From Sinotaia quadrata (lineage: Eukaryota; Mollusca; Gastropoda; Architaenioglossa; Viviparidae): 64,000 bases of DNA. This document shows positions 34,963 to 48,917 of this stretch, piece after piece (the stretch's first letter is position 1; every line of letters starts with the position of its first letter). The stretch lies in NCBI GenBank assembly GCA_028829895.1, contig CM054180.1, positions 102,438,135-102,502,134 of the forward strand, given 5' to 3'. A program made the translations under genes and the position numbers. Below the pieces are notes generated by a model that made no database searches, had not been told where the DNA came from, and saw nothing but the letters and a program-made list of their open reading frames with translations.

Positions 34963-35721
34963 CATACACTTCGCGCACATGACCTAGATGAGTGTCTACA
35001 CAGCATACAGGTTGGACTGATGACGTCAAACACAGCATACAGGTTGGACTGGTGCACAAGCATCATCAGCATTGCAGTACTGATGGCCCGGAAGTAGTCA
35101 ATTGATTCTTGAACATCTTGCTTAGGTGGAAGAGCACCAGTGAAGACAAAGACAGGCTCTTCCGTCACCAACTCTTCTGCCTTTTGCAGTCACCAAACAG
35201 GTCTTCAGCCAGCATCCTTACTTGTTGGTGGGACATCATCCTCGTCTTCACCATCTATAATAAAACAAGCAAACAAAACAAACGCTTTCATTACAATGAC
35301 ATTGTAAATCAGGAGATAGCTAGAAAGCATTGTTTATCATCTCATAAAAAGTGTAGTATTCAATAATAAATTATGTAGTGTAGTTGTAGTGCATGTGACC
35401 AATGTCTAGTGACAGCATCAAAACTACTTTTTTTAAAAACTGTAAATAATTGCGTACTTTTAGAACTAAAAAATATAGTACAATTGAAGATGTTGTGGAA
35501 GTGTATATTGAGCTAGGCAAGTTGAGCATAAACAGTTCTGGTTGAAAAATACCTCTATCTTCTGAATCTGCTTCATCAGAATACTGCTCAACTTCAAGGT
35601 CTGTGGCAACTCCAGGCTCATTATCAGATCCAGACAGGACTTCATCCTCTGAATCATTTCTCACTCTGAACTTTCTGTGCCTGCCACAAAAACTCGCTGT
35701 ATCCCAATGGGTAAAATTCAA
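34950..35721 (-). pseudogene. piggyBac-like transposase fragment
   Basis: On the minus strand, an acidic stretch (RNDSEDEVLSGSDNE, EQYSDEADSED) at 35660-35550 ends near a possible donor. DGEDEDDVPPTSKDAG and a stop follow around 35256, then EEPVFVFTGALPPKQD and IDYFRAISTAMLMMLVHQSNLYAV at 35170-35035. The acidic N-terminus followed by YF...QSNLYA is the pattern of piggyBac DDE_Tnp_1_7 proteins. It breaks off after NLYAVF at a short tandem duplication. No catalytic Asp region was found. Confidence 0.55.
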
Positions 35722-36626
35722 ATAAACATTTATAAGTATAACTCAAGCATTATACTAAAACAAATCATAATTTTTGATTCAAAAGCACAGTATATGGAAT
35801 TGGTCCTGATACGACTCTACACTATTAACTGGACCTTAAGCAATGTCCAAATAAACTGTATATGCAATTTATTTATCAGAATCCTCCACATAATGATATA
35901 TCTCTACCTGAAAAGGAAAGTTATGAATTTTTTTTTTCACACTAGTATAATAGGTATACATACGCAGTCGATCCAACTTTTGCCCAGTGTTGTTATGAGG
36001 AAACATGCATTCGAAACATGCTGTCAACATAAATTCTCGAAACAACAAAATTTTGAACAACAAATTGTAAAGTTTAAGCATATATAAAGCAGGAAAAATA
36101 AGAAAAACCTTAAGGAACGAGAAAGATGTTTAGATGCTTGGTGTAGGAAGGAAAAGAAAGTGATGCCACTTCGAAGTGTAAAAAAATGGCGCTGTGTTAG
36201 ACAAATGTATGTTCTTTGCACCTCTCTTACAAAAGAGTCAAGGGAGACCACTGTAAATGATAATAAATTAATTAAACCAACAGTTCTTTCCCTTATACTG
36301 TTATGTTGTTTGAGGGCTGCATAAGACAATATACAGAAAACAACAACAAAAACATAAGAAAATGTACTGTCTCTCACCATCTCTCTCACCTACACATTAT
36401 AAACATAAGAAAACACATTCACAGCATTCGAAAAGACACATTAAACCTTCTCCCCCCCCCCACACACACACAAACACACACATAACTACTCACACGCATG
36501 CAAACGTCTGCAAATGTCAATTTATATATGTGCGTGCCTGTGTGTATTTATGTGCATGTTTGTGTGTGCATATAGATAGATAGATAACAGTTACATAGAT
36601 AGACAGGCAAACAAACAGGCAGATAG

Positions 36627-36636
<10 letters not shown>

Positions 36637-36702
<66 letters not shown>
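36637..36702. repeat. (GA)n microsatellite
   Basis: About 65 bp of GA. The SLSLSL frame is an artefact. Confidence 0.96.
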
Positions 36703-36706
<4 letters not shown>

Positions 36707-36759
36707 GAGGCCAAAGGGATACCACTCGGATAAAGTAAAGGCTCTGACGGCACCAGAGT

Positions 36760-39240
36760 TAAGTACCTTTGGTCAAAGACTGTACTGAGAGAAGCAATAG
36801 TCTTAGAGAGAAAGTAATTGTCCTTAAAGAGGATATTACTGAAGCCGTTACATTGAGGAAGGATTTCCTTGGACCGGAATTTTCTTTGGAAAAGTGACTA
36901 TTAGGATTGGTGAGAGATCACGTGGAATCTCCTTATATATTACACTACTTTATAAAGGATTTAGAATTGTTCCTTTACAAATCAGTATGTATACATATGT
37001 TGCTGAATAACATAATATCAGCACCTGATAGAAATTATTAATAGTCATTAAAATAATCTAATTATTTTTATAAAACACTCTATTCCTGAAAGCAAATTCT
37101 TAACCTTAAACGTTAAACAAAATATGCACATGTATTTATTTCTATGTACTGAAATGAATATCCTATAGAAAAAGAATAATTTCCTTAAAACATAAAATTC
37201 ATGTACACATATTACGGAAAATACATTGATAGTGCAAAACTTTGACATAATCACACTCAGAAAAATAGATACTTATTAAATTATCTCCCTTTATTATATT
37301 ATATTAACGCGTTTTCACAAAAGATGTGATTAACAGGGCTCCAATTAATAGAAAAAGATAATATGGATAAGCATTGAAACAGTTTGCTGAATACGGTCAT
37401 GACTAATATTCTGGAACGAGGCATTATTTCACAGCTTATATATAAATGGAATAGGACAAAGATATTCCACGACCAGATTAATGAAATGTCTAAGGAAAAC
37501 GTCAAGATAAAAAAAGTGCAAGATGTAATGACATTACTTATTGACTAATATGAAAGACAAATGTGTAGACCCGAACGCATCACATCGAGAAATAAACGTA
37601 CCAAAAATACAAGAACCCCATATCAACCCTTTCCAAATAGATATAATACATTTTATCACCAGGTGAAAAGCTCGATTCAGGTGGAATGAATACAACAACC
37701 AGAAGAAGTGAAGACGTGGACGGGGAAGACGTGCATATGCGCTGACCAAGATCAACTTGACAACTTCCTGGTCGTCTGCAAAGAACTACACCACAATTGC
37801 TGCCCACGTCTATACACACAACTTATACTGAAGCAGAAAATAAACAAAACAAATGTCTAACAGGGACAGAGCTATAGCATTTTGAACCAACAACAACAAG
37901 CATGCAATTAAATCACTGAGGAATTAGGCAATACAGAGGCCTGACATTCACCCAGTCACTAATCAATCAGTCAGTGTCACAAAAAGTAGCTGTGGACTAG
38001 CCAAAGTTATTTTTTATTGGCTTTTGTTGCGTGTAATTTTCCCTCTGTTTTTAAATTTTAAAACAGGGAGGGGCAAATTTACCGTCACAGATGCACACAG
38101 AGCATAGCAGACAGATGAGACGTTAATGTACCTGAAAATGTTTTGCAGACGATAAATGCATTAATGACAGTTCGAGTGCACGAGACAAAATACAAGAGCA
38201 AAAGAGAAATAGTATACCGTGAAGTTAATAAGGGGGGGGGGGGTTATTGCATCAAGCAACTCATAGTACCTACGCGTAAGAGAAATCAATTCTCTCTCTT
38301 GCACATAACTTGCCAAGTTACATGGATGAAATGAAAATGAGAGTTAAAAAAAGAAAAGTAAAAAGAACAAAACAAGAAAGATATTTTAAAGTATTTTGCT
38401 TCTTGTTTTCTTTTCTCTCTCTCTTCTGGGGTCAGTTATAATGAGGCACAAAAGGCAACTTTTGAAATCACGTGACGTGTGCCAGTATTTGACAAGAAAA
38501 CACCAACGAAATCCAGCCCCATTAGGAGGACTCTTAGAGAAGAGACATTCAAACGTAAAGTTATTGATTTAATCTGCCAGATTAAATCCACATCAGCAAG
38601 GGAAAATTCCTATAGCTTTCCAAAATTGATTAGGGACTACGTCACACCGTACCCCGCAGTCATAGCACTGGGAAAAATGCCACACAGAGTGAAACAGTGA
38701 CTGACATTAATAGTGCTCCCATAGCGACCATAGTACAAGAAGAAACGAGCAGTGATGCTATGTTATAGACGACCACTGACCATATGTAACATGAAGTCTG
38801 AGGTAATTATGACACAGACGCAAACGTTGTAAATCAGAGATGTACTAGAAGAGTTTCGTGACTTTCGTGACAGAGAGACCAGGCCAGATTGATCAGAGTT
38901 TCTACTGAAACTCACACATAACGACACAGTACCCAAAAATAACAAGCCAAACAGAAAACAAACAAATTAGAGCTTACTCCTACGATATGCTAAAATGGGT
39001 GTGATCAAAGCTGAAGCACAAGAGAGGTTAAAGTTGAAAGTAATCAAAATATGGCATACTGTATGTTGAGTGTACTCAAAAGCGTGACAGAAGCCACATA
39101 TTTCACATAGATTTCCAGACAGAATCCTATCACAGAACATCATGTAGAGGCATTACCAAATCCTTATCTCATTTTCCCCCAATTAGCTACTGCGAAATAT
39201 TCCTGGAAGTTTGTTTTAAGTGAGGAGTTGATCACAGAAA
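36760..39240. other. No gene recognised
   Basis: It contains a G run at 38232-38242 and a small near-palindrome (ccctctgttttt / aaaacaggga) near 38041-38071. An open frame of 73 codons at 38479-38700 (MPVFDKKTPTKSS) carries no known domain; it might belong to the retroelement debris at 39.3 kb. Confidence 0.35.
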
Positions 39241-39250
39241 TATACATACG

Positions 39251-39372
39251 CAAATTAGCTTTTTGTACCACAGATGGGGGTGTATGAATTGTTCATGGCG
39301 CCATTTAGTCTCCAAGAAGCACCAAGAGTGTTCACCGGAATAATACACATTTTTCAGAACCATTGCATTGGG
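39251..39372 (+). pseudogene. Ty3/gypsy-like reverse transcriptase fragment
   Basis: Plus-strand LAFCTTDGG followed, after a one-base shift in a G run, by VYELFMAPFSLQEAPRVFTGI. This follows the TAF.T.DG.YEF..MPFGL..AP..F pattern of Ty3/gypsy RT. Only about 40 codons are recognisable. Confidence 0.5.
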
Positions 39373-39379
39373 GCTGGGG

Positions 39380-41575
39380 ACATTCATAATGTGGCGGAAA
39401 GGGGGTTCTCCGTGTGCGCCTTGGTTATTAATATCTTAATTAATCTCTTTCATGCCAATCGCTCACCACCTCCTTAAAGGGTCTTATGCGGTCCGAGAGT
39501 GACTAGGTCAAGCCTCGAGCAGTCCGTCAGTCAACGACCGTCTCCCAAGTGTTACCTGTCTCAGAATAGTGACTACACTGCGTTTATCTTGTCAGTCGTT
39601 CTATCACTATTCCGGCCCTACCACAATCTCTCATCGCTGTCAATGATGGGAACTATTTTAAAACATGTGTCTAGACCGTCTTCTCAATTGTCTTATGTCA
39701 TTGGCTGCCCCCACCCATCATTTACACATGTACCTCCAAGAAATGAAGGAGGAAATAGTTTTAAAAGAAAACAATTTATTAAAAAGAAATAAAGATAACA
39801 ATTTCAATAAATTTTACATTGAATTCAAATCACACACTAGGCGATTCCGAAATCACAAATCTCGTAAGACTTCCAGAATTACAATTAAATGAAAAAAAGA
39901 TATATCAATATAGTTTTAGAGAATAATTATTAGAGAATTCCGTGTGACGTTATCATATACTTTAGTTAAGCTTACACAATTACTTTTCATACATAAGCCA
40001 ACTACATAGTCAACACTTTAGAAAAATATAGAATTTACATAGAAGAATCAGACATAGAACAAGGAATGAAAATCACAGAAACATGTACAGATTACACAGA
40101 AAGTTCATGTAATTGAATCACCTGATTATGGCCTTGTTCTGTTGTAGCCTCGTTCTCGGCAGGGTGGCTGACAATTAAATGTCTCGTGGTTTTAGCCCGC
40201 CTGGTGACGTAAATGAATGTTCCGTGAATTACGCACAACAATTTGTCCATAGAAAGTTAAACAAAGTCTGTAGTTTGTAATCCTTTCACAGACACTGATA
40301 ACACATAGTTATCCACAGTTCAGTATATTCAATTTCACTGGTTAGATAGTTGTCTACGTTGTACAAGTGGGTCAGACTCACGCTCCTTGCAGCAGCCCAC
40401 TTCGTAATACCGTCTCCCTTGATGGTCCTGATACAAACAGAATCCATAAGTAGTTTACTCCACACTGGCCCTAAACACATGTAGAGACCAAGTGGCAGTA
40501 CTCGTTGTCAACACAAGACAACTGGAACTTGAGACGCCAGGATCAACTGGTACAATCCAGAAATGAATAACTGGAGACGAATACGTACTGACAAGTATGC
40601 ACGCTCGTGTGTCGTATGGAGCTGAACGCATGGAACGGCTTGAACTGCAATAGATCAATGTAATGGCACATATCAGGATCATGCTTTAAAATTCTGCAAT
40701 CTGTACTTACATTTCTATTTCTCATTACAATTCCTTTTAACAATTTAATTTATCTGATTCTCTCTCTAAACGAAATAAAAGCATTATAGTTTAAATTCGT
40801 TATATTTACAAGAAGCATGATTCAACATTATTCAAAAATCAAATGTAAAAATCATCCACAACACAATCTCCTACATCGGACATACATTTCCTGAGTTCTG
40901 ACCATGAGCCGTGCACGGGACTCCAGACTCCAAACTTGTATAAAAGAGTGTAGAGAATTTTGAGTCTGCTCTTTTATCTATTTTCAGAGTTCATGGAAGT
41001 TTCTAGAATTTCTTAGCCTCTGGCTATGACTTGTTTTTCTTCCTGTGCCTATTGATTCCATAGTCATGGCTGAATGCACACACATAATAGACTAAGTGTG
41101 TGTGGTGCCAGGAATATGCCCATGTTACATAAGAATTTGTGACCTGTAATTCCAACTCCCTTTATTTGTAGATATGGGTCGATGTTGTTTACGTCAAACA
41201 AATCTTACTCAGACTTGAATTGTGAAATTCAAATCAAAAATTTGATTTACAAATTTTGAAAATTAACGAAATTAATTATATTAATTAAATTAATTGGGTA
41301 ATTAGCATTTTTCCGTTTACACATAATTTGGTGGATAATTTACTTTAAGCCACTGAGACACGGAATGAACATATACAAGGAATTTATTACCATTGACTTT
41401 CTGTAACTAATTATTAGTTAACTGTGCCTTATAATTAATTATATTTGTGTCGTATTAATTATCTGTTAATTTTCCTAGACATATTAGATGATTCCTGTGA
41501 CTTAGTATTAGCTAATTTGTTTTCTCCTTGAAAACTATAGTTATTTCTTACTTATTGTGCAAAACTGTATACGTT
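39380..41575. other. No gene recognised
   Basis: Short open frames only. A tract at 41261-41300 is AATTAATT-rich. No domain or repeat array was seen. Confidence 0.4.
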
Positions 41576-41579
41576 ATAA

Positions 41580-41631
41580 TGCGCGCGCGCACAAACATAC
41601 AAAATAAATAAATGAATGCGTGCGCACGCGC

Positions 41632-41693
<62 letters not shown>

Positions 41694-41695
41694 AT
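41580..41695. repeat. (GC)n and (GT)n alternating tract
   Basis: GCGCGCGCGC at 41581-41590, then TGCGTGCGCACGCGCGTGCG leading into about 55 bp of GT. Alternating purine-pyrimidine sequence of this kind can adopt Z-DNA; that is inference. Confidence 0.9.
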
Positions 41696-42120
41696 GTATA
41701 TATATATATGGAGAGAGGGAGAGAGAGATTTAAAAAAAAACTTTTGACAATAATTATATACTCCAGTTGTGCATTGCTATATCTGACAACATTTTCATTA
41801 GTTCTTACATAATAATTTTATGTGACTGTATGTTTGTTTGCCCTTCATAATGAATTCAAAATATTATTTTTGAAAAAGCGTATAACATTACCATCAAAAT
41901 ATTGTTTTTATCCCGGTATTATTACGTTAAAGAATCACTTTAGTTCGTGTGTAGTGGCAAAAGAAACCCACTATGGATTCTCACTAGTGAAAAGTTTCTA
42001 GGGAAAATTTATAAATTTGATTTATTCTTAATGCACGACAGGTGTTTTTATTGCCTATTTCTCTGACTCCATCAGTTTCTAATGTGATGAAAGAAATTTG
42101 AGTACGTCTGCCTTTCGCCG

Positions 42121-42660
42121 TGCTCTGTGTGATTTTGGCATGACTGGCAATTCAATGCTTTCTGGGTGATTTTGGTGTGACTGGCAATTCAATGCTGTCT
42201 GGGTGATTTTGGCGTGACTGGCAGTTCAATGCTTTCTGGGTGATGTTGGTGTGACTGGCAATTCAATACTTTCTGGGTGATTTTGGTGTGACTGTCAGTT
42301 CAATGCTTTCTGGGTGATTTTGGTGTGACTGTCAGTTCAATGCTTTCTGGGTGATTTTGGTGTGACTGTCAATTCAATGCTTTCTGGGTGATTTTGGTGT
42401 GACTGGCAATTCAATACTTTCTGTGTGATTTTGGTGTGACTGGCAATTCAATACTTTCTGGGTGATTTTGGTGTGATTGTCAGTTCAATGCTTTCTGGGT
42501 GATTTTCTGTGACTGTCAGTTCAATGCTTTCTGGGTGATTTTGGTGTGACTGTCAGTTCAATGCTTTCTGGGTGATTTTGGTGTGACTGGCAATTCAATG
42601 CTTTCTGGGTGATTTTGGTGTGACTGGCAATTCAATGCTTTCTGGGTGATTTTGACGTGA
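42121..42660. repeat. 37-bp minisatellite, about 14 copies
   Basis: Units of gtgattttggtgtgactggc plus aattcaatgctttctgg with G/T and A/G variants. A single unit lies apart at 43262-43297. Confidence 0.94.
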
Positions 42661-43261
42661 CTCTCTGGAATTAATTATGACTATTTTTTCTAATTGATGA
42701 GCTTATTGTAATGATCGTTTGAGAGATCTGCGATCTCTATATCTTTGTCTAGTGTGATTGATAAGATTATTTTAACTGTAACTTGATTCTTATTTATTAT
42801 TTTTTCTTTTAATAAATTGTTGAATTTTACCTACCCACTCTTGTTGTTTCTAAGGGAGGTAAATGTGCAGGTAACAGGGGGTGTGGGCTCTGCCAAATGA
42901 CCTAACGACTGACGACAAGGTGGTCAAGCACATTTTTTTTGATTAGATCCTCTGTTACTGGAAATCGGGAGTATGTGTGGGGCGGGAATAAAGACTAATT
43001 GACTGACAAGGTATTTCAGCTAAGGGCTTTTATTCTGGAAAAGTAACACCTGGGAAGGGAGGTAATTGGACGATACATTTTCCAGGGCTTGACTTAGTCA
43101 CTCCAGACCGCTACGACGAAGTCCCCGTTGAGGGTGATTGTGATTAATAATTGTAAGAACTATCATAATTATATAATTATTAATGTATGTGGAGAAATAT
43201 TTATTAATATAAAATATTATCACATTATTAACAATCACTTCAAACCCTTTCACATAACTGG
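42661..43261. other. 600-bp segment between a minisatellite and its detached last unit
   Basis: No gene recognised. The segment separates the main array from a lone unit (tgtgattttggcgtgactggcagttcaatg). It could be an insertion, or sequence captured when the array was duplicated. I saw no clear terminal repeats. Confidence 0.45.
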
Positions 43262-43299
43262 CGTGTGATTTTGGCGTGACTGGCAGTTCAATGCTCTGT

Positions 43300-45130
43300 A
43301 TGAAGTGTAAATAATTGCATCCACACTGCTGATTAATTTCTTTCTAGTATTGTATGACAGATAGGATTAACTGTCTTCACTTTTGAATAGATACACTGAG
43401 ACAAATGTACTGAACAAAATAAAATTTGTTTCATTATTTATTTCCCTTGACAGAAGTCTTCAGTAATATTTTCCCTGTCTTTAAAATAACATAAAATCTG
43501 TCTTTCATCAACACACTCACACATTAACTTAGTGAAGTAGGCACAAATGGCTGTCATGAGATAATATATTGAAGGGAAGTAATATTTAACTAGAATTTTA
43601 CAATTTTTGCAAGGAGTAATTATCTATCATTTAAAAAAAAATGCAAACAACACGTACATCTAGTTTAATGTTAGACTGCTAGTTTTAATAAACATTGTAC
43701 ATAAATGTGTTAGCAACACTTAAATTAAGTTATAGTTTAATTAAGTATGAAATTTTGACTTGTATTTTGATATGTATGTTTTATTAGAATTAGCCTAAAT
43801 AATATTATAAAAAGTCATAATTATTGTCCAAATAGTGAAAAGTGTTTTCTTTTTCTAATGCTTGAGAAATGAGACACACGGCACTTTGGTAAATTTAAAT
43901 GTTACAGTTTATCATGTAATAAAGATGCCCTTTAATGCATAACTCAGACATATATATTGCTTAAGACGTACAAGGCATTTTCTTTTAGTGGGAGGGGGTA
44001 ATGTTCGAAGGTTGAGTTCAATGTGCAACCCACTAGATGTGTAATGTGAAACTCATTAAATTAAGTTTTACCCCCATCGAGTTCATTAGGGATGGTTGGA
44101 TTGGTTGGAGTTTCTTATGAACAGTATGGCTTACAAGTGAAGTAAATTTAAAACTTTGTCCATCTGTCACTTTTGTGCATATTACTCGTGTATTGAAAGA
44201 AGACAATTTATAACAGTTTATCAGTTACATATGAGAGTGAGAGAAGAGTTAATTGGGTTTCATGTCAATCACTTTGTACCGCTAAGTGGTGGATCTGCAG
44301 CAAGCAAAAAATACTGACATACACGCAATCAGGGGAGAAGAATGTAATAATAGTATTTAAGTAATCTGATTCAGTGTGGTCTTAACAGTCCTTTGTGCAA
44401 TTTGCCACAATGTCACAATTGATAGTTCAGTTCAATTTCATCAGTTTCATGTGTGTCACTTGCACATGACAATAAACACTGCTGTGCCACTTAGAGTTAA
44501 CCTGAGCTCTTCCTTTTGCCATGTTTACTCCTTCAAACAGAACAATAAATGTAGGGATGTCAAACAATTTCTCTACACTAGAAAATTGTTCGGGCAGTCA
44601 CAAATCTTGCTGCTACAGGTGAGTAGAGCGCAGTGCATTTGTACACTTATATACCATTCCTTCCTTTGTCAGGGTCAGTCTTTGTGGTTTACAAACAATA
44701 AACCAGGAGGTTTATATAGCACATAAAATAGGCAACTTGAAAGGCTACTTACTCACTGCAAAATATAATTAAGGAACAAACCTAAGTTTTCTGTGTTAAT
44801 CACTTTATAACTCCATTCTATTTATATTCCAGTCTCAACTTTCAATTTCCTGCAATGACATTCATTACCTGAGACATACACATGGCATAATAAATATAGC
44901 ATACCAAAACAATATCAAGTGTCAACTCACTAAAGGTGAGTCGTTTAGTTCAAATATTTTTAGAAATAAAAGTCAATTCATATAGTACATCTCCTCACAA
45001 GTATAACATATCAATAGCAAAATTACATGAACTAATTATAAATCCATTCTTTTTCAATCAGTCAGTTTAACTCACCACTGACTAATGCCTTTCAAAACCA
45101 GTCTTTCTTCTTGTCAATCCAAATTCAAAG
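43300..45130. other. No gene recognised
   Basis: AT-rich. A 116-codon plus-strand frame at 44376-44726 has no domain I know and no sign of exon structure. Confidence 0.35.
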
Positions 45131-45133
45131 TGA

Positions 45134-45403
45134 TCAGAGAATAGAAATTTCTACACCAAGTAAACATTTTAATCTCCGTACATTGTGTGACGAGTCTGAC
45201 AAATTCTGTGTCATTACCTTGTGACCCAATTGCTTGTTTTCGAAAATTAAATTTTGAAGGGACCTTGTTGAAGTTCTCCCGTGATCCATCAGTATCGAGA
45301 AGCTTCTAGCAAGGAGGTCAAATTTGTTGCATAACTTTAGGCCATTGTCCAGCACCTTCGAGATCAACCACATACCACGTGAGCAGTCACGTGATGCGTT
45401 CAA
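45134..45403 (-). CDS. Possible exon or small gene of unknown function
   Basis: The minus-strand frame of 89 codons begins MNASRDCSRGMWL and has a complex, non-repetitive composition with amphipathic stretches (LLARSFSILMDHGR). Its upstream side (45416-45545) is unusually rich in CpG for this window (GTGCGCG, TCGGCCG, CCGCCG), as at a promoter or first exon. I do not recognise the protein. A donor-like CTTG|gtgtag lies near the 3' end, so only part of the frame may be coding. It may also be chance. Confidence 0.25.
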   Translation of the reverse strand: MNASRDCSRGMWLISKVLDNGLKLCNKFDLLARSFSILMDHGRTSTRSLQNLIFENKQLGHKVMTQNLSDSSHNVRRLKCLLGVEISIL

Positions 45404-45549
45404 TGCAGTTTAATAAAATACGATCACGTGCGCGAAAACAGTACTCGCATCCCAGAATCGGCCGATGCAACAAGCAAGCTGAATTAGCTCCATCCGCCGC
45501 ATACCGAGTCATATGAGAGAGAAGAAAGAACCCGCGCTAAAGCAGTAAA

Positions 45550-47255
45550 TCTACTTTTAAGAGGTAACAATAACACGTCTACTTCTTACAATATCATTGC
45601 ATTTGTTGATTGTATTTTGTAATTGAATTGATGTATGTATTTTGTGCAGCTTATCGCTATTTTAGCCAAAGCACCTGTTTCGATGTAAAAGGACAAATCT
45701 AAAAGTTATTGTATATAAATTATTGTAACTCTTTCTTACCTTTAATTTATATAAATCTTAAATTCCCTAGTGCCGCCAGAATGTCTGTGCACGTTGTGAA
45801 TTTTTCCTTGTAATTCAAATTGTTCTTGCATATAATTTTTCATGTAAAATTGTAAAGCATTCATGCTTCATTTTGAATTAATCCTTTGTGTGAATTCCAA
45901 TTTTTAATGCTGTAAATATTTGGGAATTCATACGTTTGTGTAATGTTACATGTAACACACACGTGAACCACAATGTATATTTAAATATAACCATATTTGA
46001 ATTGTAAACGACATGATAGTCAAAGATTCTAAAGTCAGAACCTTTAAACAAGAAACATGTGCTTGGGTTTTGCGATTATAGACGCAAATAGTAACAGAGC
46101 CCAAATCCTTTGTTTCAGCCGGGTTTCTCATGTTATTCCTCTCTACCTTCGTACTTCTTGAGTCGTACACCGACTCGGGTATCTTCATGACCCATACGTA
46201 GATGCTATGTAGAAGTACATCGTGTTAACTACGGTTAATGATCGTCGCAAGTACATTAGCGATGCAGTAATTGAGTGGACGATTGACTGTTATGCTATGC
46301 AGTACTGACGATGAGCCAAAGTGATGTGGACCAGTTCTAACCAGTTTGGACCCCACGTGTGACCAAGAGTGTAGATAAGTATATCTACTACCTCCAGGAT
46401 CAAGTGAATATTTGGCAGAACAATTCTCTATAAAAACAATTGACTTTGACGATAGAGCAAGAAATTACAATTATTTTGAATCTAGACTTCGTGCTCGTAA
46501 TTAATTGTTATTGTTAGTTGTTAAATATTAAATTCATTTTTCATCTTGTTAAGAACCTCTTTCGTAGTAATTTGTATGCATATAGACCAAAAAATGTGGT
46601 TTGGATGGGGGCTGTTTGAGCTAAACGAATGACGTAATGAATGCATATGAATCTAAGAGAGTTTTTAACGATCTCCAAGCCAGCTAATGTACGCAAATTA
46701 TCAGTTCGTAAATCTGTGATCTAGACTACAAAGATGCATTTTTAATTTAGTCGAATGATGATTTGAGCAACCAGTCTGTTTAGGTTAAACAGAGGGAATT
46801 AATTTAAATAGTAACTTAAAGCTTCCATAATTTCCTAAGCAGGGGCTCTAAATAAATACTGGAAACGTAACACATTGTCTGGTCTCTTTCTTGTAAATCA
46901 TAATCATTGGATAATAAAAACTACTAAGTAGTTTACATTACATCAGCAAATCTAGAATATTCTTGCCTCGAGCATATACTGCAAACTCAGACACTTTCAA
47001 AAGTCATAACGTGTGCCCAATTTAAGAACATAAATATATAATAGAATTTAAAAATTGGGATAGCCACATTTTCTCTATCACATAGTGAAATAATTCTTAT
47101 ATTTTAACTTTCTCTCATTTGTACATCTAAGAATATTTATTTGCCCTGATACTATAGAAATAATGTTACCTATATATTGTTAATGGAGAAACTCATGGGC
47201 ATGAAATTGAACATTCCCATTGTGATTTACTTCTTCACTGCTGCAATATATCTAA
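45550..47255. other. No gene recognised
   Basis: AT-rich with short frames. The 80-codon minus-strand frame at 45946-46188 carries no known motif. Confidence 0.4.
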
Positions 47256-47261
47256 TAAAGA

Positions 47262-47850
47262 ATTATATGTAGTCTGTCTTTAATTAAATATAGTGTGTCT
47301 ATAATTAAATGTAATCTGTCCATAATTACATGTAATCTGTCCTTAATTAAATGTAATCTGTCCATAATTACATGTAATCTGTCCTTAATTAAAAGTAGTC
47401 TGACCTAAAGTAAATGTAGTCTGACCTAAATTAAATGTAATCTGTCCTTAATTAAATGTAGTCTGTCCTTAATTAAATGTAGTCTGACCTAAAGTAAATG
47501 TAATCTGTCCTTAATTAAATGTAGTCTGTCCTTAATTAAATTTAGTCTGTCCTTAATCAGTGTAATATATCCTTGATTAAATGTAGTCTGTCCATAATTA
47601 CATGTAATCTGTCTTTAAGGAATTGTGATCTTTTCTTATTAAATGTAATCTGTCCTTAACTAAATGTAGTCTGTCCATAATTACATGTAGTCTGTCCTTA
47701 ACTAAATGTAGTCTGTCCATAATTACATGTAGTCTGTCCTTAATTAAATTTAGTCTGTCCTTAATTAAATGTAGTCTGTCCTTAATTAAATGTAGTCTGT
47801 CCTTAATTAAATGTAGTCTGTCCTTAATTAAATTTAGTCTGTCCTTAATC
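47262..47850. repeat. 21-bp minisatellite, about 27 copies
   Basis: Units of ttaattaaatgtagtctgtcc, alternating with a cataattacatgtaatctgtc variant. The minus-strand IKDRLHL frame is an artefact of a period divisible by three. Confidence 0.95.
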
Positions 47851-48857
47851 ATGTATGTGAAAGAATTAAAGAACAATGTATTGATTGAAAGCGCCATTTG
47901 TTTGGTAATGTTTGAGAAATAGAATAATTATGTTTATGTGTTTAAACTTATATCTTGTTATAAGTCTATGAAATATCTATTTACTACTGCTGTTCAATAA
48001 ACTGCTGTTAGGCATCTTTCTAAATCTTTCTCTCAAACAAAAGAAATAAAACAACAGATGTAATGGTAATAATACGCTTAATAATATATACGTAACTTGA
48101 CCTCTAAATCGAGTGTTGCATATTTGAGAGCAGAAATATATTAGTAATAATTATTTATGATTAAATTAAAACCAATTCATCTACGAAGAGTCCGAGCGAT
48201 CAGTAGATGGTGAAATGCGCAAAGTCTTGTCTGTTCAGAGAGCAAATGAAAGTGATATTTGTTCAGAAATACGGATGGAACGAATAAAAGGACTGTCGTC
48301 AAACAACGATAATCTAAGTTATCATACGAACTAAACTGACAGAAAAGTAGGAATATGCATTCGCTTTTTTCTTTTCACTGAGAAGTGCAAACATTTTCAC
48401 ATGAAAGGAATAACAATATATAAAATCAAAGAGCTATTTTGTATTTGAAATACGAATAATTTTATTAATTGCTAAGCTCTGTATTTCAAAGTTACAAAAT
48501 AAATAATGCACTTTAATCACAAATATTCTTGGATATTATAGATACGTGCTAAACATAGATATAAGAAAAATCCACATATGCATAGTGATATATATATATA
48601 TAAAAATGTATAGCTATTTATAAATAATATTTCTATCATTCTTATAATTTTCGCGTGTTGGCCAAGCAGGATCACCTGAGATTGAAAAGCAATGTGTCCA
48701 CTTATCACTCTTTTCTATTGCCATTGTAGATATATGGGAATAAACACAGTATTTACTGTAAGAGTAAACATTGTATTAAAAAAATTAATATATTACATTT
48801 TAGTATGGACGGAATATATAAAACAGAATACATTTTCTGTTCAAGACTATATTGTGT

Positions 48858-48860
48858 TCG

Positions 48861-48917
<57 letters not shown>

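Noticed and set aside
47598..47897. 99-codon IKDRLHL repeat protein
   Set aside because: It comes from a 21-bp minisatellite whose period is divisible by three; outside it there is no coding signal.
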